Assembly (NCBI GenBank): GCA_933228895.1
Contig: OW121851.1
Location: 123,675,624-123,739,623 of the forward strand
Origin: Platycnemis pennipes
Taxonomy: Eukaryota > Arthropoda > Insecta > Odonata > Platycnemididae
Direction: 5' to 3'
DNA length: 64,000 bases
Under the pieces are notes generated by a model. That model saw nothing but the letters and a program-made list of their open reading frames with translations, was not told the origin of the DNA and made no database searches. The first letter of the stretch is position 1; each line of letters opens with the position of its first letter. Position numbers and translations under genes: made by a program. Shown in pieces: positions 31,395-44,010 of the stretch.

Positions 31395-34198
31395 TAGGCG
31401 TTATAAGAGCCAAAAGATTCGCTGTAAGTTCGCTGAATGTATAATAGCATAGTATCGTATTAAATTACAGTATACCTAATAATACTAAACATGCAGTTGG
31501 ATGAAATATATTTTATCCCCTCTCTGTTTGAAAATTGTATGAAAGCCTACTAAAAAAAAGTAGAGTAGAGTAGAGCGGTAACGTCGGTTCTTTACATATG
31601 ATATTTTTCTGTTTTCACTCCATTTGGCTAGCAAAAACTCTTTATCTCAATTTACAGTTTAAATTTTAGTTTGATCTTCACCTAATTAGGTATACATATA
31701 TAATTATATAGTTAATAAAATATATATAATTAAAGTGTCAATAATATCCCTTATCTCAATTTTCTCAAGTAAACCTAGTCTCAAAGTAAAATTAATGGAA
31801 AATGATCGAGTGTAAACTAGATTTTGGGCAAAATTGATTTTTTTGCAACATAATTCCGTGACAAAATTAAAGGAGATTATTAGACTTTAGTTTTGTTTTC
31901 CTTCAGTACCATTAATACTTTTCTGCAGAGTTAAAGGAGCGGAGATGGGGATTTTTCTCGTATCATTCTTAATTTTTGTCGCCATTAACTTTATCAGCTC
32001 TCTCTTTGCACTTGAGATAATTGTTCACTCAACCGTCGCATCTTCGAGCGTTCTAAACTATAACTGGGTCTCCTGTTTTCATTCCCCTTTCCAACACGCG
32101 TCCCTCGTCTCCTTTCTACGAACTCCATCCCCTCACTCTCTCTATCTCCCTTGTATACTCGTTCTGCCCGTACTCAGCAACGAACCCAAATACCTTATTT
32201 GGCTAACAGTCGTGCGCTACAAAGCACTGACCGGAACCCGTGCGTTGCGTATGTCTTTTTACTCTCCCTCTTTGGCTGATTTTACATTTTATTTGTTTCT
32301 TGTGTCCTTATTCGTGCATACAACCCAATTCTTTAATGATCCCGAGATTGACGATTCAGATTCCTTAACTTTCCACTTCCAATATACCCAAATGTTTTTG
32401 AGGGCGTGATTTTTTTTAATGATTGGCGATGAATGCTTTCAACTAACCGGAATGTAGCAATGCTGCATCATTGTTAACCAGCAAAATCACCGGAACAAAT
32501 CTTTATACCTACTACTGTTTAAATTTTTATATTGGAAACCTGTTTTTTATCTTATTAAAATTATTCAACGGAAAATCTATTACTTCGCTGTAAATACGTT
32601 TATTATCTCGGCAAGCTACTTTTCTTTTAAATTTTACCCGTTCTCTGGCTTCGTTTGATCAGTATTCTGTGGTAAACATTCGAGTCATTTTATCCAGAAA
32701 ATAATCTTTTTTAAGTGTCTAAGACCAGTATTGGAAAAAAGTAATGCGATCATAAAATCCAATATTATATTCCATCGTGAATATTAAAACAATACATATA
32801 TTTTTCTTCTGTTTACCTTGATATTTTATTTTAATATGACTCCTCAGAAGTATGGGTTTGGCCAATTATGCCTAGTGTTAATTTATAATTGAAATCAAAT
32901 TAAGAATTTGTTAGTAAAGAGGATACTATTAAGCGTTTCTTTATTGGTTTGAATCTTGTCGAAGGCTACTGTCATCGACGCCATGAAGGTACCACGTTGT
33001 TCCTTATTAATTTGGAATTCAAAGCGGAGGAATCAATTCGAGACATGATGAAATGCAAATCCAATTATTTATTGATAAACTAGGACTTTTGCCAAGCTAG
33101 ATTGCCAAATTTACTGCCTTGGATGCAAAATCATGTTTTACATTTAATTTATACTAATGTGTAATCGTAACCCCATATATATTTTCTTCATTTATCAGTA
33201 ATAAAGTATGCTAGCGTTTCTTTCTTCTCTTGATATTCATCTTTGCAGCACTGAATAAAATATGTGAACTTTTTCCAATAATTACGACGAGATTGGAAAC
33301 ATTACCTTTGTGAGATATTGCTTTCACCATTCCATTTCAACCCCTATTTACTGAATCAAAAGTTCTTAAATTCCATTCGGGTGAGACGTCACCCAGTATT
33401 TGAAACCTCTAATAAATTGTGATGCCTTTAGAAAAATGTGGATATTCGTCACACCAGTTTGAGTGACAGCATCGTATGTAATATATTTTAAATATTTTAT
33501 TCTTGATTTCTAAAGGGATAGGTTATATTTCATCGCGATTAATACCGCTTAACACTGAAGGAGCTAGGCATTCTCATTGTAATTGTTTTAGCTCTTTGTT
33601 ACTGTATAAAGGCCGCTTCTGGTGATTCGCATTGCCTCTCGTACCCGTTTGTAACGTAGTCCGTTCCAAGGTTTCATAAAAGTAAAGGCATAAATGCGAT
33701 ATTTGAACAGGTTTCTCCTATTGACATTATTGGAGTAAGTCTAATTATCATAATTTATTCGTCTGAGAATATGCCTTGTGATAATTAACATAACAACGCC
33801 AAGTCTCATTTGCCTGAGCCCTTGAAGCAGTGCCAATGATTGCTTGCCACTAGCCTGAAATTCAGTGGGTGTAGCGCGCTCTTCGCTGGAAAAGGCGAGC
33901 GACCATTGTAATTTTGGTTTTCTCCTAATATCCGAAGGAATGGGTAACCTCTAAGTAAATTTTGATTTATACGTCATGCAATTCTAATTTTCCCCGCAGT
34001 ATACCGATTTCTTTTCTTTCCTTTATTCTAAACCCAAGCAGTCGTCATACACTGTATTTAATATGCTACAGCTTTTTCAAAGAAGTTAAAAATAACGAGA
34101 TAAAACCCCATATTAAACCCATTAGTCGAAAGCAGGCGGATTCCACTTTTGATTTTTCAATTTATTTAATTTTTCTTTCTTTAATGCTATACCTATTG
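31388..34198. other. Gene-free stretch
   Basis: No gene is recognised. The 154-codon ORF at 31945-32409 has hydrophobic N-terminal residues but no domain or splice context and is judged accidental. Otherwise AT-rich with a short TAGAG microsatellite near 31560. Confidence 0.5.
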
Positions 34199-34236
34199 GT
34201 ACCTGATGATGGCCTAGCGGCTGAAACGCGTCGTAC
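34199..34236 (+). ncRNA. Hammerhead-ribozyme-like motif 2
   Basis: The order is GTAC, CTGATGA, T, GGCC-TAGC-GGCT, GAAA, CGCG, TC, GTAC. Stem I is GTAC pairing with GTAC, stem II is a 4-bp hairpin with one wobble, and stem III is the self-complementary CGCG. Both core strands are intact. As in motif 1, one extra U separates the core from stem II. A poly-T-rich region lies upstream and AATAAA downstream. This architecture resembles hammerheads of Penelope-like elements, but no such coding sequence is nearby. Confidence 0.5.
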
Positions 34237-35310
34237 GTTAAATAAACTGTGCTATCTTTTGTCTTTTTATCGCTGTGACTACTCATCATTAAAATCAGTA
34301 TAGATATACAACTTGGTTTACAGTTGGTTAACTGTGTAATATTTGCGCAGTATCTCCGTAATTTTTAATGATAATTGCAAGATATAAAATTATGATATTA
34401 ATATCATTTCTCATATTGCTCATAATCATACGCTGCGCATTTGTTAAATTATTGTGACTAATTTGAGTATGATTTTATGACCAAATTTTCCTCGTTACTG
34501 AGATTTTATTTTAAAGTTAGTCTCTTTACAATTTAAATCAATTCTTGTTATAACGTGCCGCCTTGAATTTATCTCAATGTCATTTAAGATGGATCCGTAA
34601 ACGCGAGAGTTACAATCTCGAGAGTTGCGAAAGCTTTTAATTTTTTCATCGACAAATAATGGCAGTGACTTGACAGAAGTTGAGGGGATCGATGCAGATG
34701 ACCTCGTCTCTTCCGCGTCCCGTCCATGCCGCATCCATCCAAGCGGCTGGATTCTTTTCATGATCAGGAGAGTCAGGGGGTGCGGGGGACGAAATCGCTC
34801 CTTTTCCACGGACTCTCGTCGGCTCCGTGGTGGAGCTCCTTTCCTCGAATACACTTTCCTTTTGCCGCCACCCCTTCCTCGGTACCGTGCGGCAGTGACG
34901 TCCCCGTGCGTTGGTTGGCTCAGCATTGTCTCCCGTTTTGGCGTTTGTCTCCCGGTAGAGGGAGGTATTCGGTCCGCGCACCAATTGAGGGGGGGTTGTC
35001 GGGTGAGTTGGGCAGCAAACGTGAGGTGGAAGAAGTTGTGGAAGGGAGGAAAGAGAGTGGGTGGGTGTGCGGAAGGATTGCCAACTCTCCAAGTGTGTTG
35101 ATTCCTGGAGTTGCCCTCCGCAAAATTCCTGCTCTAACATTCTGGTTTTTGGAACATAATTACAACTACCATGGCAAGTGATTTGTTCGACAGTAAACGG
35201 TATAGGGTTGTAAGTTTGTCACAACATGGATTACGAACTGGCGGAACTGAACTGAATACCTTAGCGGAGTCAGCCGTTGAAATGCACCAAAGCAGAAGTT
35301 TCACAGAAAA
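34237..35310. other. Gene-free stretch with GC-rich patch
   Basis: No supportable gene. At 34.63-35.18 kb three or more frames are open on both strands (up to 164 codons), a typical sign of GC-rich noncoding sequence rather than overlapping genes. Confidence 0.5.
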
Positions 35311-35385
35311 AAATCCATCCTAGCCGGTTCTCGAACTTGGAACCCACAGATTGCCAGCCAGGAGTATTGCCCACTTGGCCAGAAA
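35311..35385 (-). mobile_element. tRNA-derived SINE head (unassigned)
   Basis: On the minus strand TGGCCAAGTGGGCAAT resembles an A box, and about 45 bases later GTTCCAAGTTCGAGAACC resembles a B box. The spacing fits a tRNA. The acceptor arms do not pair well, so it is more likely a SINE head or tRNA pseudogene than a working tRNA. Confidence 0.45.
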
Positions 35386-38300
35386 TCAGTGGGTCCCTGT
35401 TTGAGTCCAGGTCATGTTGGATTTTTTTGATCTCTGTAAAATTTCTGCTATTTTCACAACTAAATTGGCTCTACCAATATATTCAATTCCTGATGATTTG
35501 ATACCATTTCCTCCACAGAAAAACACATTAGCTGATAATATTATTATTCTTATAAATTAATACACACTCACCATATGAATGATGCATGATACATATATAC
35601 CTATAATGATACGTATCCTATCATGATACGTATACCTATATATAACCCGGTATAACAAGGGGCGAAGATAATTTGTTTCTCTGGGGGTTCATTCCTCATG
35701 AAGGATAAGAATATCTTTTAGTATAATTGAATGCTGTTCGAATGTTAAAAGTATTGTTGTCAATGTAACCATTCTTGATCTTCTTTAAATTACCGTATGA
35801 TACCTTGCTGACGCATAATATGGGCTTAGCGGATAAAAAAGATTTACAGACTTACTAGTTATTCATTTACATTCTTATTTGTGGGGTTCAGACACCCTTG
35901 ACCCCATCCTCCCCCCCTTATCTACACCCCTGTGTACAACACACCAAACTAATGCCTACAAAAGGTATCTTTAGAGAACCGTGGCGGAAGTGAGGGATAA
36001 ATTCACGGTTCACACGATCATCGAGAACCCATTGAGCATCTCTCTCTTAGGATTGTGCTTTTAAAAAAAATACCCTTTAGATATGGTGTACAATTCCGTT
36101 AATGTGTTGTCTTGTGAATATGGTAGGGAAGTGCCTAAAGCCGGGAAACGTGTGATTTAAAAAAAACCTATCTATCTTCCAATTCCGGGAGAGTTGGCAG
36201 CCTCAGCTCCAGCCGGCTGGAATGATGATGACGGTGTTGGGAGCGAGAGGTGTTTGTCCGTGGCGACAGATGTCGTGGGCGTCGTTGGCATTGAGAGGGG
36301 ACGGAAGGAGTGAGGTGTCTCCCGCCGCCCGTTCGAATGTTTATGGGACCGGAATGCAGCAGCGATTCGGAGTGACGAACGATATTGACCACCGTTGATC
36401 CGCGTGGGCCGAAGGAATGGAAATGAGCCCTTCATAAGTGTCAGAGCCCCGATATTCACGCGAGAGACTTTCTTTTTTTTTTTAAAGGGCCCCATTGTCG
36501 TTGATTCAGCCTTTTTCTCTGGATTTAAATGAAATTGCCTGTCATTCGTGCAGTTCTCGTAGAGTCCACTCTTTAAGGTAATCCTTGACGGTGCCCTTGA
36601 TTTTTTATTCGGGAAGTCCTTTTCGGTACTATCGACTGAGGGTGCCCGAACTCTTTCGCATCGTGGTCCGTTGAATCATTTTTCACCTTTATTGGATACT
36701 CCTTCCCCTAGTATATTCCACACAGATCCTTTCCAAAGGCGTGTGGCTGGATTCCCTGGAATTGTTACCCAATAACTTAAACCAGCTTATGAAGCACGAA
36801 CATCTTATGAAAAGAAAAATAGATCATGATATATTTTCTTTTAGATGAATATGAAATGATTTATGATTAGACTTTCCTATTCCCCTCTCTTCATAACTAG
36901 CCTACCTACCTACAAAATACCTTTGTTATTGTGGCTAACTATATAAAGTTCTCACTCCCAGGTGTTTATCCACAGTGGTAATGTTCATTATCATTTGGTG
37001 TTCTGCCAGTTGGCAGGTCCCTTACACCACTGTTGTCTCCATCCTCTTCTGCCCGAATCTTATCTTTTGTCACATTGTAGTTGGAGATCTTCACCTCATC
37101 CACCAAATATAATTGTTCTTCTTCCTATCTTTTTCTATCGCTCAACTAAACCTTCTAATACCTTTATTAGTATCTTTTTCCCTCTAATCACATGACCTTT
37201 CCCTTTTATATTAGATTATTGGAGATTGATTTATGCATAGTAAAAATATCGAATATCACTTGTAGTTGATATGTTTTCGGGATCCTTCACTTAATAAAAC
37301 ATTGGTGTCTCTGAGTGATTTCGGATATTAATATGCCCTCTGGGCTTGATAAAGGTAACGATGCCGTGGGTGCTTTCTTAGACACCTGCTCTTTTCCCTT
37401 GGCATTACGGCCGCAACTCTAAGGTTCGCAAATCACATTTCTTTCTAGGAGAACGAATGCATCACCTCTAAAACGAGAAAGCATAAAAAAGCGACAAGCA
37501 CTACAGTTGAGCGATTCCGACTGTGAGATTTAAAAAAATTCTCCTTTCCGAGACAACTGGCAAGATCTGCGCCTGATAATGAGTAGGACGAGTAGGGATC
37601 GCGAATGAAGGAGAAAGGCAAGACAGGGAGGATGGAGAGGAGATAGCCGGCGCGAAAATTGGGTCGCTTATCTCGCGTCAGATATCCTCACTTAAATGCC
37701 TGCGATGGTGTCTGAGTTTCACAGCACAGTAGCGGCGGTTGATAAAGAGTAGCTCGGTGGAAGGGAAATGTTCAAGCGCAAGGCATTCCTGAGCAACGCT
37801 TACCAGGCGAAAGAAAATTATCTCGGACGTTAGGGACATGACCTGTTGAGAGACAATTTGGAGAGGAATAGTGTGGAAAGATATTTATGCAAAAGAACAT
37901 CGAAACCAAATCCGTGTTTGAGGGAATGAATGACTTCAAGCTAGGTGTTCACTTCTGAATCCGAGACTGGCATCTTGGTCTTCATTGCACCCGAATTGGA
38001 ATCTATTTATTATTATTTAATCATTCGGTATATTAGCGATTAAAAATTGGAAAATGTCATGGAAACTACTGCGATAAAAACCCGTTTTCGGAACTTTAAT
38101 GAGATTGCAATTTATTGCGGATATCGATGCCGTGAAACCCTCTTTCCAGATACTTATAATATATGTACTAAATTCAAACTGCCTTACATTTTCGGCTTTA
38201 CATTTCATGATATTTAATGATACATTGTTTAAATCTTCATCTTATTTAACCTGTCATTGAATAAATATTTATTTTATTTCATTTGTCATTGATCAAATCT

Positions 38301-38443
38301 TCATCTTAGTAAATCCATGAGCTAGTTTGATTTCGAAAAACTAAATTGGAAAATATGATTGAATGGTGGATAAAGGGCTCATCACAAGGACCCAAGTCAA
38401 AATACCGATGGTGGCAGTAATTTTTTTTACCAGCATAACGATC
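35386..38443. other. Gene-free stretch
   Basis: No gene is recognised. A small cluster of ATGATACGTAT-type repeats is at about 35585-35635. A GC-rich patch at 36.17-36.48 kb has overlapping spurious ORFs. Confidence 0.5.
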
Positions 38444-38640
38444 CCACCTTGAGTGTTGTGTGGATTGCGCTTCAAGTTTAGTATTCCTTCCTTCGGATGG
38501 GACGGTAAATCGTGGACCCCTTGTAGCGTTCGTTGAGGCTGATGCCGGCTTCGGGTTTCTCCCCTAAGTTACCTGAACATTTTCTATGTATTGGTAATAT
38601 CCTTTCCTATCTTTGGCGAAAGTACCCTTCGATCGGATAC
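38444..38640 (+). mobile_element. SINE family B body fragment
   Basis: Shares CCTTGAGTG, TTCGGATGGGACGGTAAAT and the following GTGGACCCCTTG with the copies at 9.7 and 44.0 kb. The tRNA-like head is lost or unrecognisable. Confidence 0.65.
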
Positions 38641-41600
38641 CTCTCTCGAATTGCTCCGAGAGTAAAATTATCGTTCAGGTAAATACCAAAGCATTTGGAA
38701 ATTTTTAAATGATGGAGTTCGTGGAGGAGGAAAGAACCTTAATTGGTGGAAAGTGCTCAAATGGATGAGAGCAAACAAGAGAAACCATTAGCGGAGTTGG
38801 CCTTCGAACAAGCGGCAGCATGAGCGTGTACCGATGCACTTGAGAGGAAGAAGGAAGAGGCAAGGCGATGCTAAAATAGAAAGGGAAGAGCAGTTGAAGT
38901 TTCATAGAGGAGGAGGCGGGGATAAAGGAGGTGGGGCGAGGTAGTGGAAAAGTTACACCCCGTGCGTGACGAGGAGTATTTTTTCTTTTTTTTTTTGTTA
39001 TGGTTTTCGGGGCAAAAGTCGCGGTGGTGTTACTTTCCCTCCGCTGCGGGGATGAGCTCGCAGCACGTCGAATGAATGGGACAACGAAAGGGTCGCTTTC
39101 ACGAGCAGAGCAGCAGAGGCAAAGAGCTAGTGGCGACGGGCGAGGTGACCACAGGCCGGCCCTGTCACTTGGAATTTGTTTATGCACCCGTGAGCCCCAA
39201 GCGCTTTCTGACCCAGTTCATGCGCTCGTGAAAGAACTCTTTCTTCGGGACAGCGGAATGAATATTACATCGGATGGAGCCTGAAATTCCTTGTCAACTT
39301 GGTATTTTTCAGAAAATCCACGGCGCAAGCCAGCTGACGATAATTCGCACCGATGTGCAATTGAGTGAAGTTAATGACGCTGTTTACTCCCTAAAGATCT
39401 TCTTTGGTCGCTCCGTTTACCAGTGGTGAAATCTGCTAGGGTCGTACGTATCATCCAAAAGAAATTTCCTACAAAGATCCTTAGGATAATACTCTAAATT
39501 TGGGGATTTCAATGAGCGAAATCAATTTATTGATCAATCGTAACTATTTAAGCCTAAGCGTTGGTCTACTGACTGGAGGTCCCTGTTTCACATCTGGGAG
39601 AGTCAAGCCCAAGCCATGTGACTTTCGTGACATCAGATATTTCTAGGTAGCCATTAGCGGCGTAGACACAAAGGAATTGCCCCTTTCTCTGCCCTCGTGT
39701 TATTCTCTGTTGACATTGAAGTAGATTATTTCGTACATAAATAGATAGAATTAATATATAAATTAAATTTAATGATATACATATAGATGAATTTTGGATA
39801 GATATGCTTTTGCTATCCAAATATGACACTCTCCATCCAGAAAATAAGTCCGCTTTTCACAGTAAAGTTTTCAAACGTGAAAGGCATCATCTACACATTT
39901 TTCTCTAAATCGTCTTTGAATTTCATAATGCATTAATGTTTGGCCATCTGGATAAGCCTTTGATATCAATATTATGAGTTTATTACCTATTTCCAAATAA
40001 AATAGTTCCACCTTAACTTCCAATTTCCTAAGTTTGCAGTTTGAAAACGGATTAAGCTTGTAAGTAACCCAGCTACACATGATATGGATCAAAATAATCG
40101 TAAAACTCTTTCGGTAGGAATTATCTGTCCTTCTCTTGATATATTATTCAAATGAGGCTGTAAATTGCTCAATCCTTGAGTCAGTCTTTTCCCAATTTGT
40201 GAACATGAATAAAACATGTGCCTTAGCGAAAGAAAAAATGTTGAGGGTTGCGGAGAACGGTGGTGGAACGGAACCACTGCGCATGTAAAACGTTGATAAC
40301 TGTTTAAATAACCTTCGAGAGAAAGATACAATGATGAGGAAAGGATAACACGAACCGGAACACTGGAAATAAAAAAGAACGGCTGAAACTCCGAAGTCTT
40401 CAGCGATTCCTCGCGCAAGCAGCAATTATGTGCGATGTGTCTTTACGTGGGCAGATTCTTAGCGTCATTTAATGCGTCCGCCTTCTTCCGTCCGACCGGT
40501 TGCTTCAGTTGCCTCCTGGTGATTGGGCACACGGATTATATCTCGATACAATTTTTAAAGGACTAATTTGACGTTATTATCTCTCTGGTGGAGGAAAGAT
40601 CCGATCTGTCCGTTTGCGTCATCATTCCATCGAACCGCTCTATGGAGTTGAAGAGGAGAATGTTGGGGAACGACAGGGAGGAGAAAATATTAGTATGCCA
40701 CAAAGGATTCGAGCATCCAAGATTTGACAGAATGGCGAATATATTTTATCGCCATCCAAACAGACAATGAAAGACCCGAATCATTGATTCGTGTTTCAAA
40801 TTGTCAATCCAATGTCAGTTGCTTCTATTGATATCAATATCTTAATTATCCGGTTATTCGGTCGACTCTTCCGCCCCAATCTTGATGTAGACAAAAATAT
40901 ATATACTGTTGTGCAATATACTGTAGTCTTTATTCAATAAAACTCGCCAAAACAAATTTTTGAAAAGAAAATGTGCCATTGCAGGTAAATTAGGTGAAAT
41001 AAAAATGGCAACTTAGTAAAGATGGTAAATTATAGGCTTTATTAAATTGTTGCATGATAAAACTGTTGTATCTAGGTTTGTTTAACTTTTCAAGTCTAAA
41101 TAATCGCAGGAACATATGTATCACTTCTTTCGTATTATTATAAGGAAAAAGCTTCCATATCAATTTATAGTTTTACTGAAGTAGAACATATTGAGTGGAA
41201 AAAATATACCGGCGTACACTACATAAGGCATAGGTACTAATTTTGGGAGCGCGAAAGACGGGTTTCATCATGTAGGGGGTTATTTGCTTGGATTAATTTG
41301 CTAGTGAAATCGCTCTAACTACTCCTCGAATGTTTCTTGGCAATTGAAATCATTTTTTTGTGATCATATCCACTAGCACCATGTTAATTGGTGTCTTTAT
41401 GTGGCATAAATGTGGTGCAATGGAGAATTATGCGTTGAAAAAATCCTATATCTGGTCTCGGGCCGTAAAAGGTTTTTTTGAGCTCAAATCTCTTCTCTGA
41501 GCATCCATCTACTTAAGAAATGGAATTCAGTACTTTACCAGACGCTGTAATGGTGCACCCTGTTATACGATTATTGTTGATATCTATCGATGATATCGTC

Positions 41601-41668
41601 GATTCTCAAATTCGTGCCTTAAAGGATTTATTGCTTGAAGTGATGCTTCGAATATCTACGCGTCTCAC
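38641..41668. other. Gene-free stretch
   Basis: No gene is recognised. The 160-codon minus ORF at 38705-39187 is Ser/Pro-rich without a domain. If the exon at 41669-41849 is real, part of this stretch may be its downstream intron. Confidence 0.45.
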
Positions 41669-41849
41669 GTTCGAGGTTCGCTGTGTAAATCTCGGAGGAA
41701 AATCCAGAGACGGCTCCGGTCTCGATCACGTAGGTGGCGCTAACGGCGTTTACTTTTTTCCGCATCGTCCCGACGGCCGTGAGCTTTAAGGTGATGTCAT
41801 CGATGAACTGAGGCTCGTCCACGTCCCACGCAAAATCTCCCGAGGCCCA
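41669..41849 (-). CDS. Candidate internal coding exon of an unrecognised host gene
   Basis: On the minus strand a pyrimidine-biased stretch ends in CTGCAG at 41850, and 60 full codons follow with no stop, up to C|GTGAGA, a near-consensus splice donor, at 41668. The 181-bp length gives phases 0 and 1. It begins WASGDFAWDV, continues DEPQFIDDITLKLTAVG and VNAVSATYVIE, and ends IYTANLE. About 72% of third positions are G or C, in AT-rich surroundings, which is strong evidence of coding. The alternating hydrophobic residues suggest beta strands, perhaps an extracellular domain, but I do not recognise the family. No neighbouring exon was found in the window. A plus-strand ORF over the same bases (41520-41789) is its shadow. 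Confidence 0.6.
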
Positions 41850-42264
41850 CTGCAGTAAATGAATAAACAGAATCGCTTCATTTTATACATGCATGTATTT
41901 TATTATCCGATGTCGAACAAACGTATAACTCCCTAAATTCTGGCCAGTTCCTTGTATCCGAAGCGCGTTGTTGTAACTTTTTCTGTATGTGAAAATCTAA
42001 GTGATCTGAAGAGTGCTTTTCAAATACAGCTCTTCTCAATCGTTAGAGGAGCGCATGGTCAAAATACCTGGTATTCCTTTAATGTAACTTGGCGTGTGTG
42101 AATTAATTCTTAGTTTCGCATTACGTGAGGTGGTGTATCTGCACGTAAGCTTACTTATCCGGCCTCATTCTCGGACGTTAAGACACTTTAGCTAAGTAGT
42201 ATTTAAGCTGTATATGTGGCTTGCAGCAGCCTACAACTTTTAAGGGCAACATAATAAGCATAAT
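41850..42264. other. Gene-free stretch
   Basis: No feature recognised; may be the intron upstream of the candidate exon. Confidence 0.4.
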
Positions 42265-42290
42265 TATTTAACAGAGATCTCTGTTAAATA
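42265..42290. repeat. Perfect 26-bp palindrome
   Basis: TATTTAACAGAGA is followed immediately by its exact reverse complement. It is too long to be likely by chance in this window. A second hairpin, AGGTCCTTAAA against TTTAAGGACCT, lies at 42417-42443. Confidence 0.85.
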
Positions 42291-42501
42291 CGTGGTGCGA
42301 GCATAAAATAGGGTGGAAAATTCCATTAGCGCGTATGGGCCTACGATGTAATATTTTCTAGTATCCAAAAGAACTGCACCATTTGATTTTCAAACATGAG
42401 CTATAGTTCATTCCCAGGTCCTTAAAGTGTATTTTAAGGACCTTGAGTTCATTCTAAAAGCCTAGTGATAAGCCAATATTCGTACATTTTCACATTCTTA
42501 T

Positions 42502-42539
42502 GTACCTGATGATGGTCTAACGGCCTAAATCGGTAGTAT
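42502..42539 (+). ncRNA. Hammerhead-ribozyme-like motif 3 (degenerate)
   Basis: GTAC, CTGATGA, T, GGTC-TAAC-GGCC, TAAA, TCGG, TA, GTAT. The layout equals motifs 1 and 2, and stems I and II still pair, but GAAA has become TAAA and stem III is broken. It is probably an inactive relic of the same element type. AATAAA follows shortly after. Confidence 0.45.
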
Positions 42540-43227
42540 CGGCAATAAAGCAGTGTATTCACAATTTAATATCTCTTTATTACTATGGAAACAATCCACA
42601 AAAAAAGTATATCGTCACTAAGTTTTATTTTGAATTCCGGTATTTCTAACAGCCCATTTCTAGTTTTGTAAGTTTATTTCCTAGATTATATACCTAAAAC
42701 CTTTTTCATGGAGACTTCAAAGCTTTCTCAGTAAATTTGAATCGCCTTGCGGTGAAGCGCTTCTAATGGAAAATTACACGTTGTCTACCACACAAAGTGT
42801 GTAATTCCCCACAATTGCGCGCCCTTTTTAGTTTGACTCTGTCTCTCCGCTAAGTGGCTGCCATTTGAGGAGAAAACGCGGGAACATTATGACATTAGGT
42901 AGTGCTACCTATTTGTCAGTGATCAGTGAATATTACCCCGCCAGTTTCTTAGTATGGAAGTAGGTAATTCACTTAGGATTTAATAGCTGCCGGGTTATAT
43001 AACTTTTGCTCATCGTCAGAGATTATCGAATTAACAGCCTATAGAATAACTGTTAGCAAAATATTTAGTTCACCCTGAGCAAAAATGAAACATAGTTTAC
43101 TTCCCATTGATTATAATTAATAACGATAAAATATATTCATCAAAGAGACGGGTAATTTTGTTTGAAAGGGGCTCTTGGTTGTCGCTGTTATTCGTAAAAC
43201 GGCTACGTTTTCTTGTGGCTTATAAAG
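42540..43227. other. Gene-free stretch
   Basis: No feature recognised. Confidence 0.45.
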
Positions 43228-43478
43228 TTCTGTTCAGCACGAAGGTTGGTATTTGACAGGTGAGGGTAGAGCTCACCCCATACTAAGCCATTGGCGTGTG
43301 AAATCCTCACAGTCAGGGTACGGGGGCCAGATCCTTTCCCTGGGCCACATGCGATTTCTTATGACGTTCTGACACGTAGAAATGGTGGGGATATTCAGAA
43401 AGTCTCTTGCCCGGGATATGAACCCGGAACCCGTTGATCAGTAGCTAAGCGCTCTACCCACTAGGCCACCACGACCTT
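43228..43478 (-). mobile_element. SINE family A copy
   Basis: Minus-strand tRNA-like head GTGGCCTAGTGGGTAGAGCG with A box, then CGGGTTCATATCCCGGGC with a B box. The shared body follows (GGCCCAGGGAAAGGATCTGG, TTTCACACGCCAATGGC) down to the 3' end ACCAACCTTCGTGC. This is the best preserved head of the three copies. Confidence 0.85.
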
Positions 43479-43731
43479 ATTGAGGCTATACAATGCAAAA
43501 AATCATCACGAATTAAATCTTATTCAGCCCGCATTCTTCTTACAAGGAGAGTAAGTGTGACCTGCATAAATCTGTTAGGACATAGCTATCGTACTATTCT
43601 GTTGACACGCACTTGTTGGGGATATCTTGGTCCCTCCCAATTCCTAGCAAAATAAAGAGCACAATCTTGTCGGTAATTGGAGGGCCTTTATTGTGTGTGT
43701 GCGTTGAAATTGATTTCGTGTTTGAATGATA

Positions 43732-44010
43732 CCCTCGGGACTACCTCGAATAGGTAACCAAGAATTCATAGGGTACAAACACGAATGGTTTGCAAATTCA
43801 TTGTCTGAATCGATCGTTACAATACCATAGTTGTTTTCACTTAAGTTTTTCTCATCTTTCTCGACTATAGAGCCCCCAGATGAGATAAAACACGAGTGTA
43901 AATAATGAATGATATTGTAATATGCGATTTCCACACACCAGATTTGCGAACCATTCGCGTTTACAACACGTGACTCCTGGTTACCTATTCGAAATAATCT
44001 CAACCGGGGG
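43732..44010. repeat. Foldback palindrome of about 280 bp
   Basis: The two halves are inverted copies at about 70% by eye. CCTCGAATAGGTAACCAAGA on the left matches the complement of TCCTGGTTACCTATTCGAAA on the right, and matching continues inward to a centre near 43865. It is older than the 15.3-kb palindrome. It ends where the tRNA head of SINE B begins. Confidence 0.7.

Noticed and set aside
31945..32409. 154-codon ORF with hydrophobic start
   Set aside because: No family resemblance, no splice context and AT-rich codon use like noncoding DNA; the hydrophobicity comes from T-rich sequence.
34495..35181. Several overlapping ORFs of 143-164 codons
   Set aside because: Open frames on both strands at once in a GC-rich patch, without domains; chance openings.
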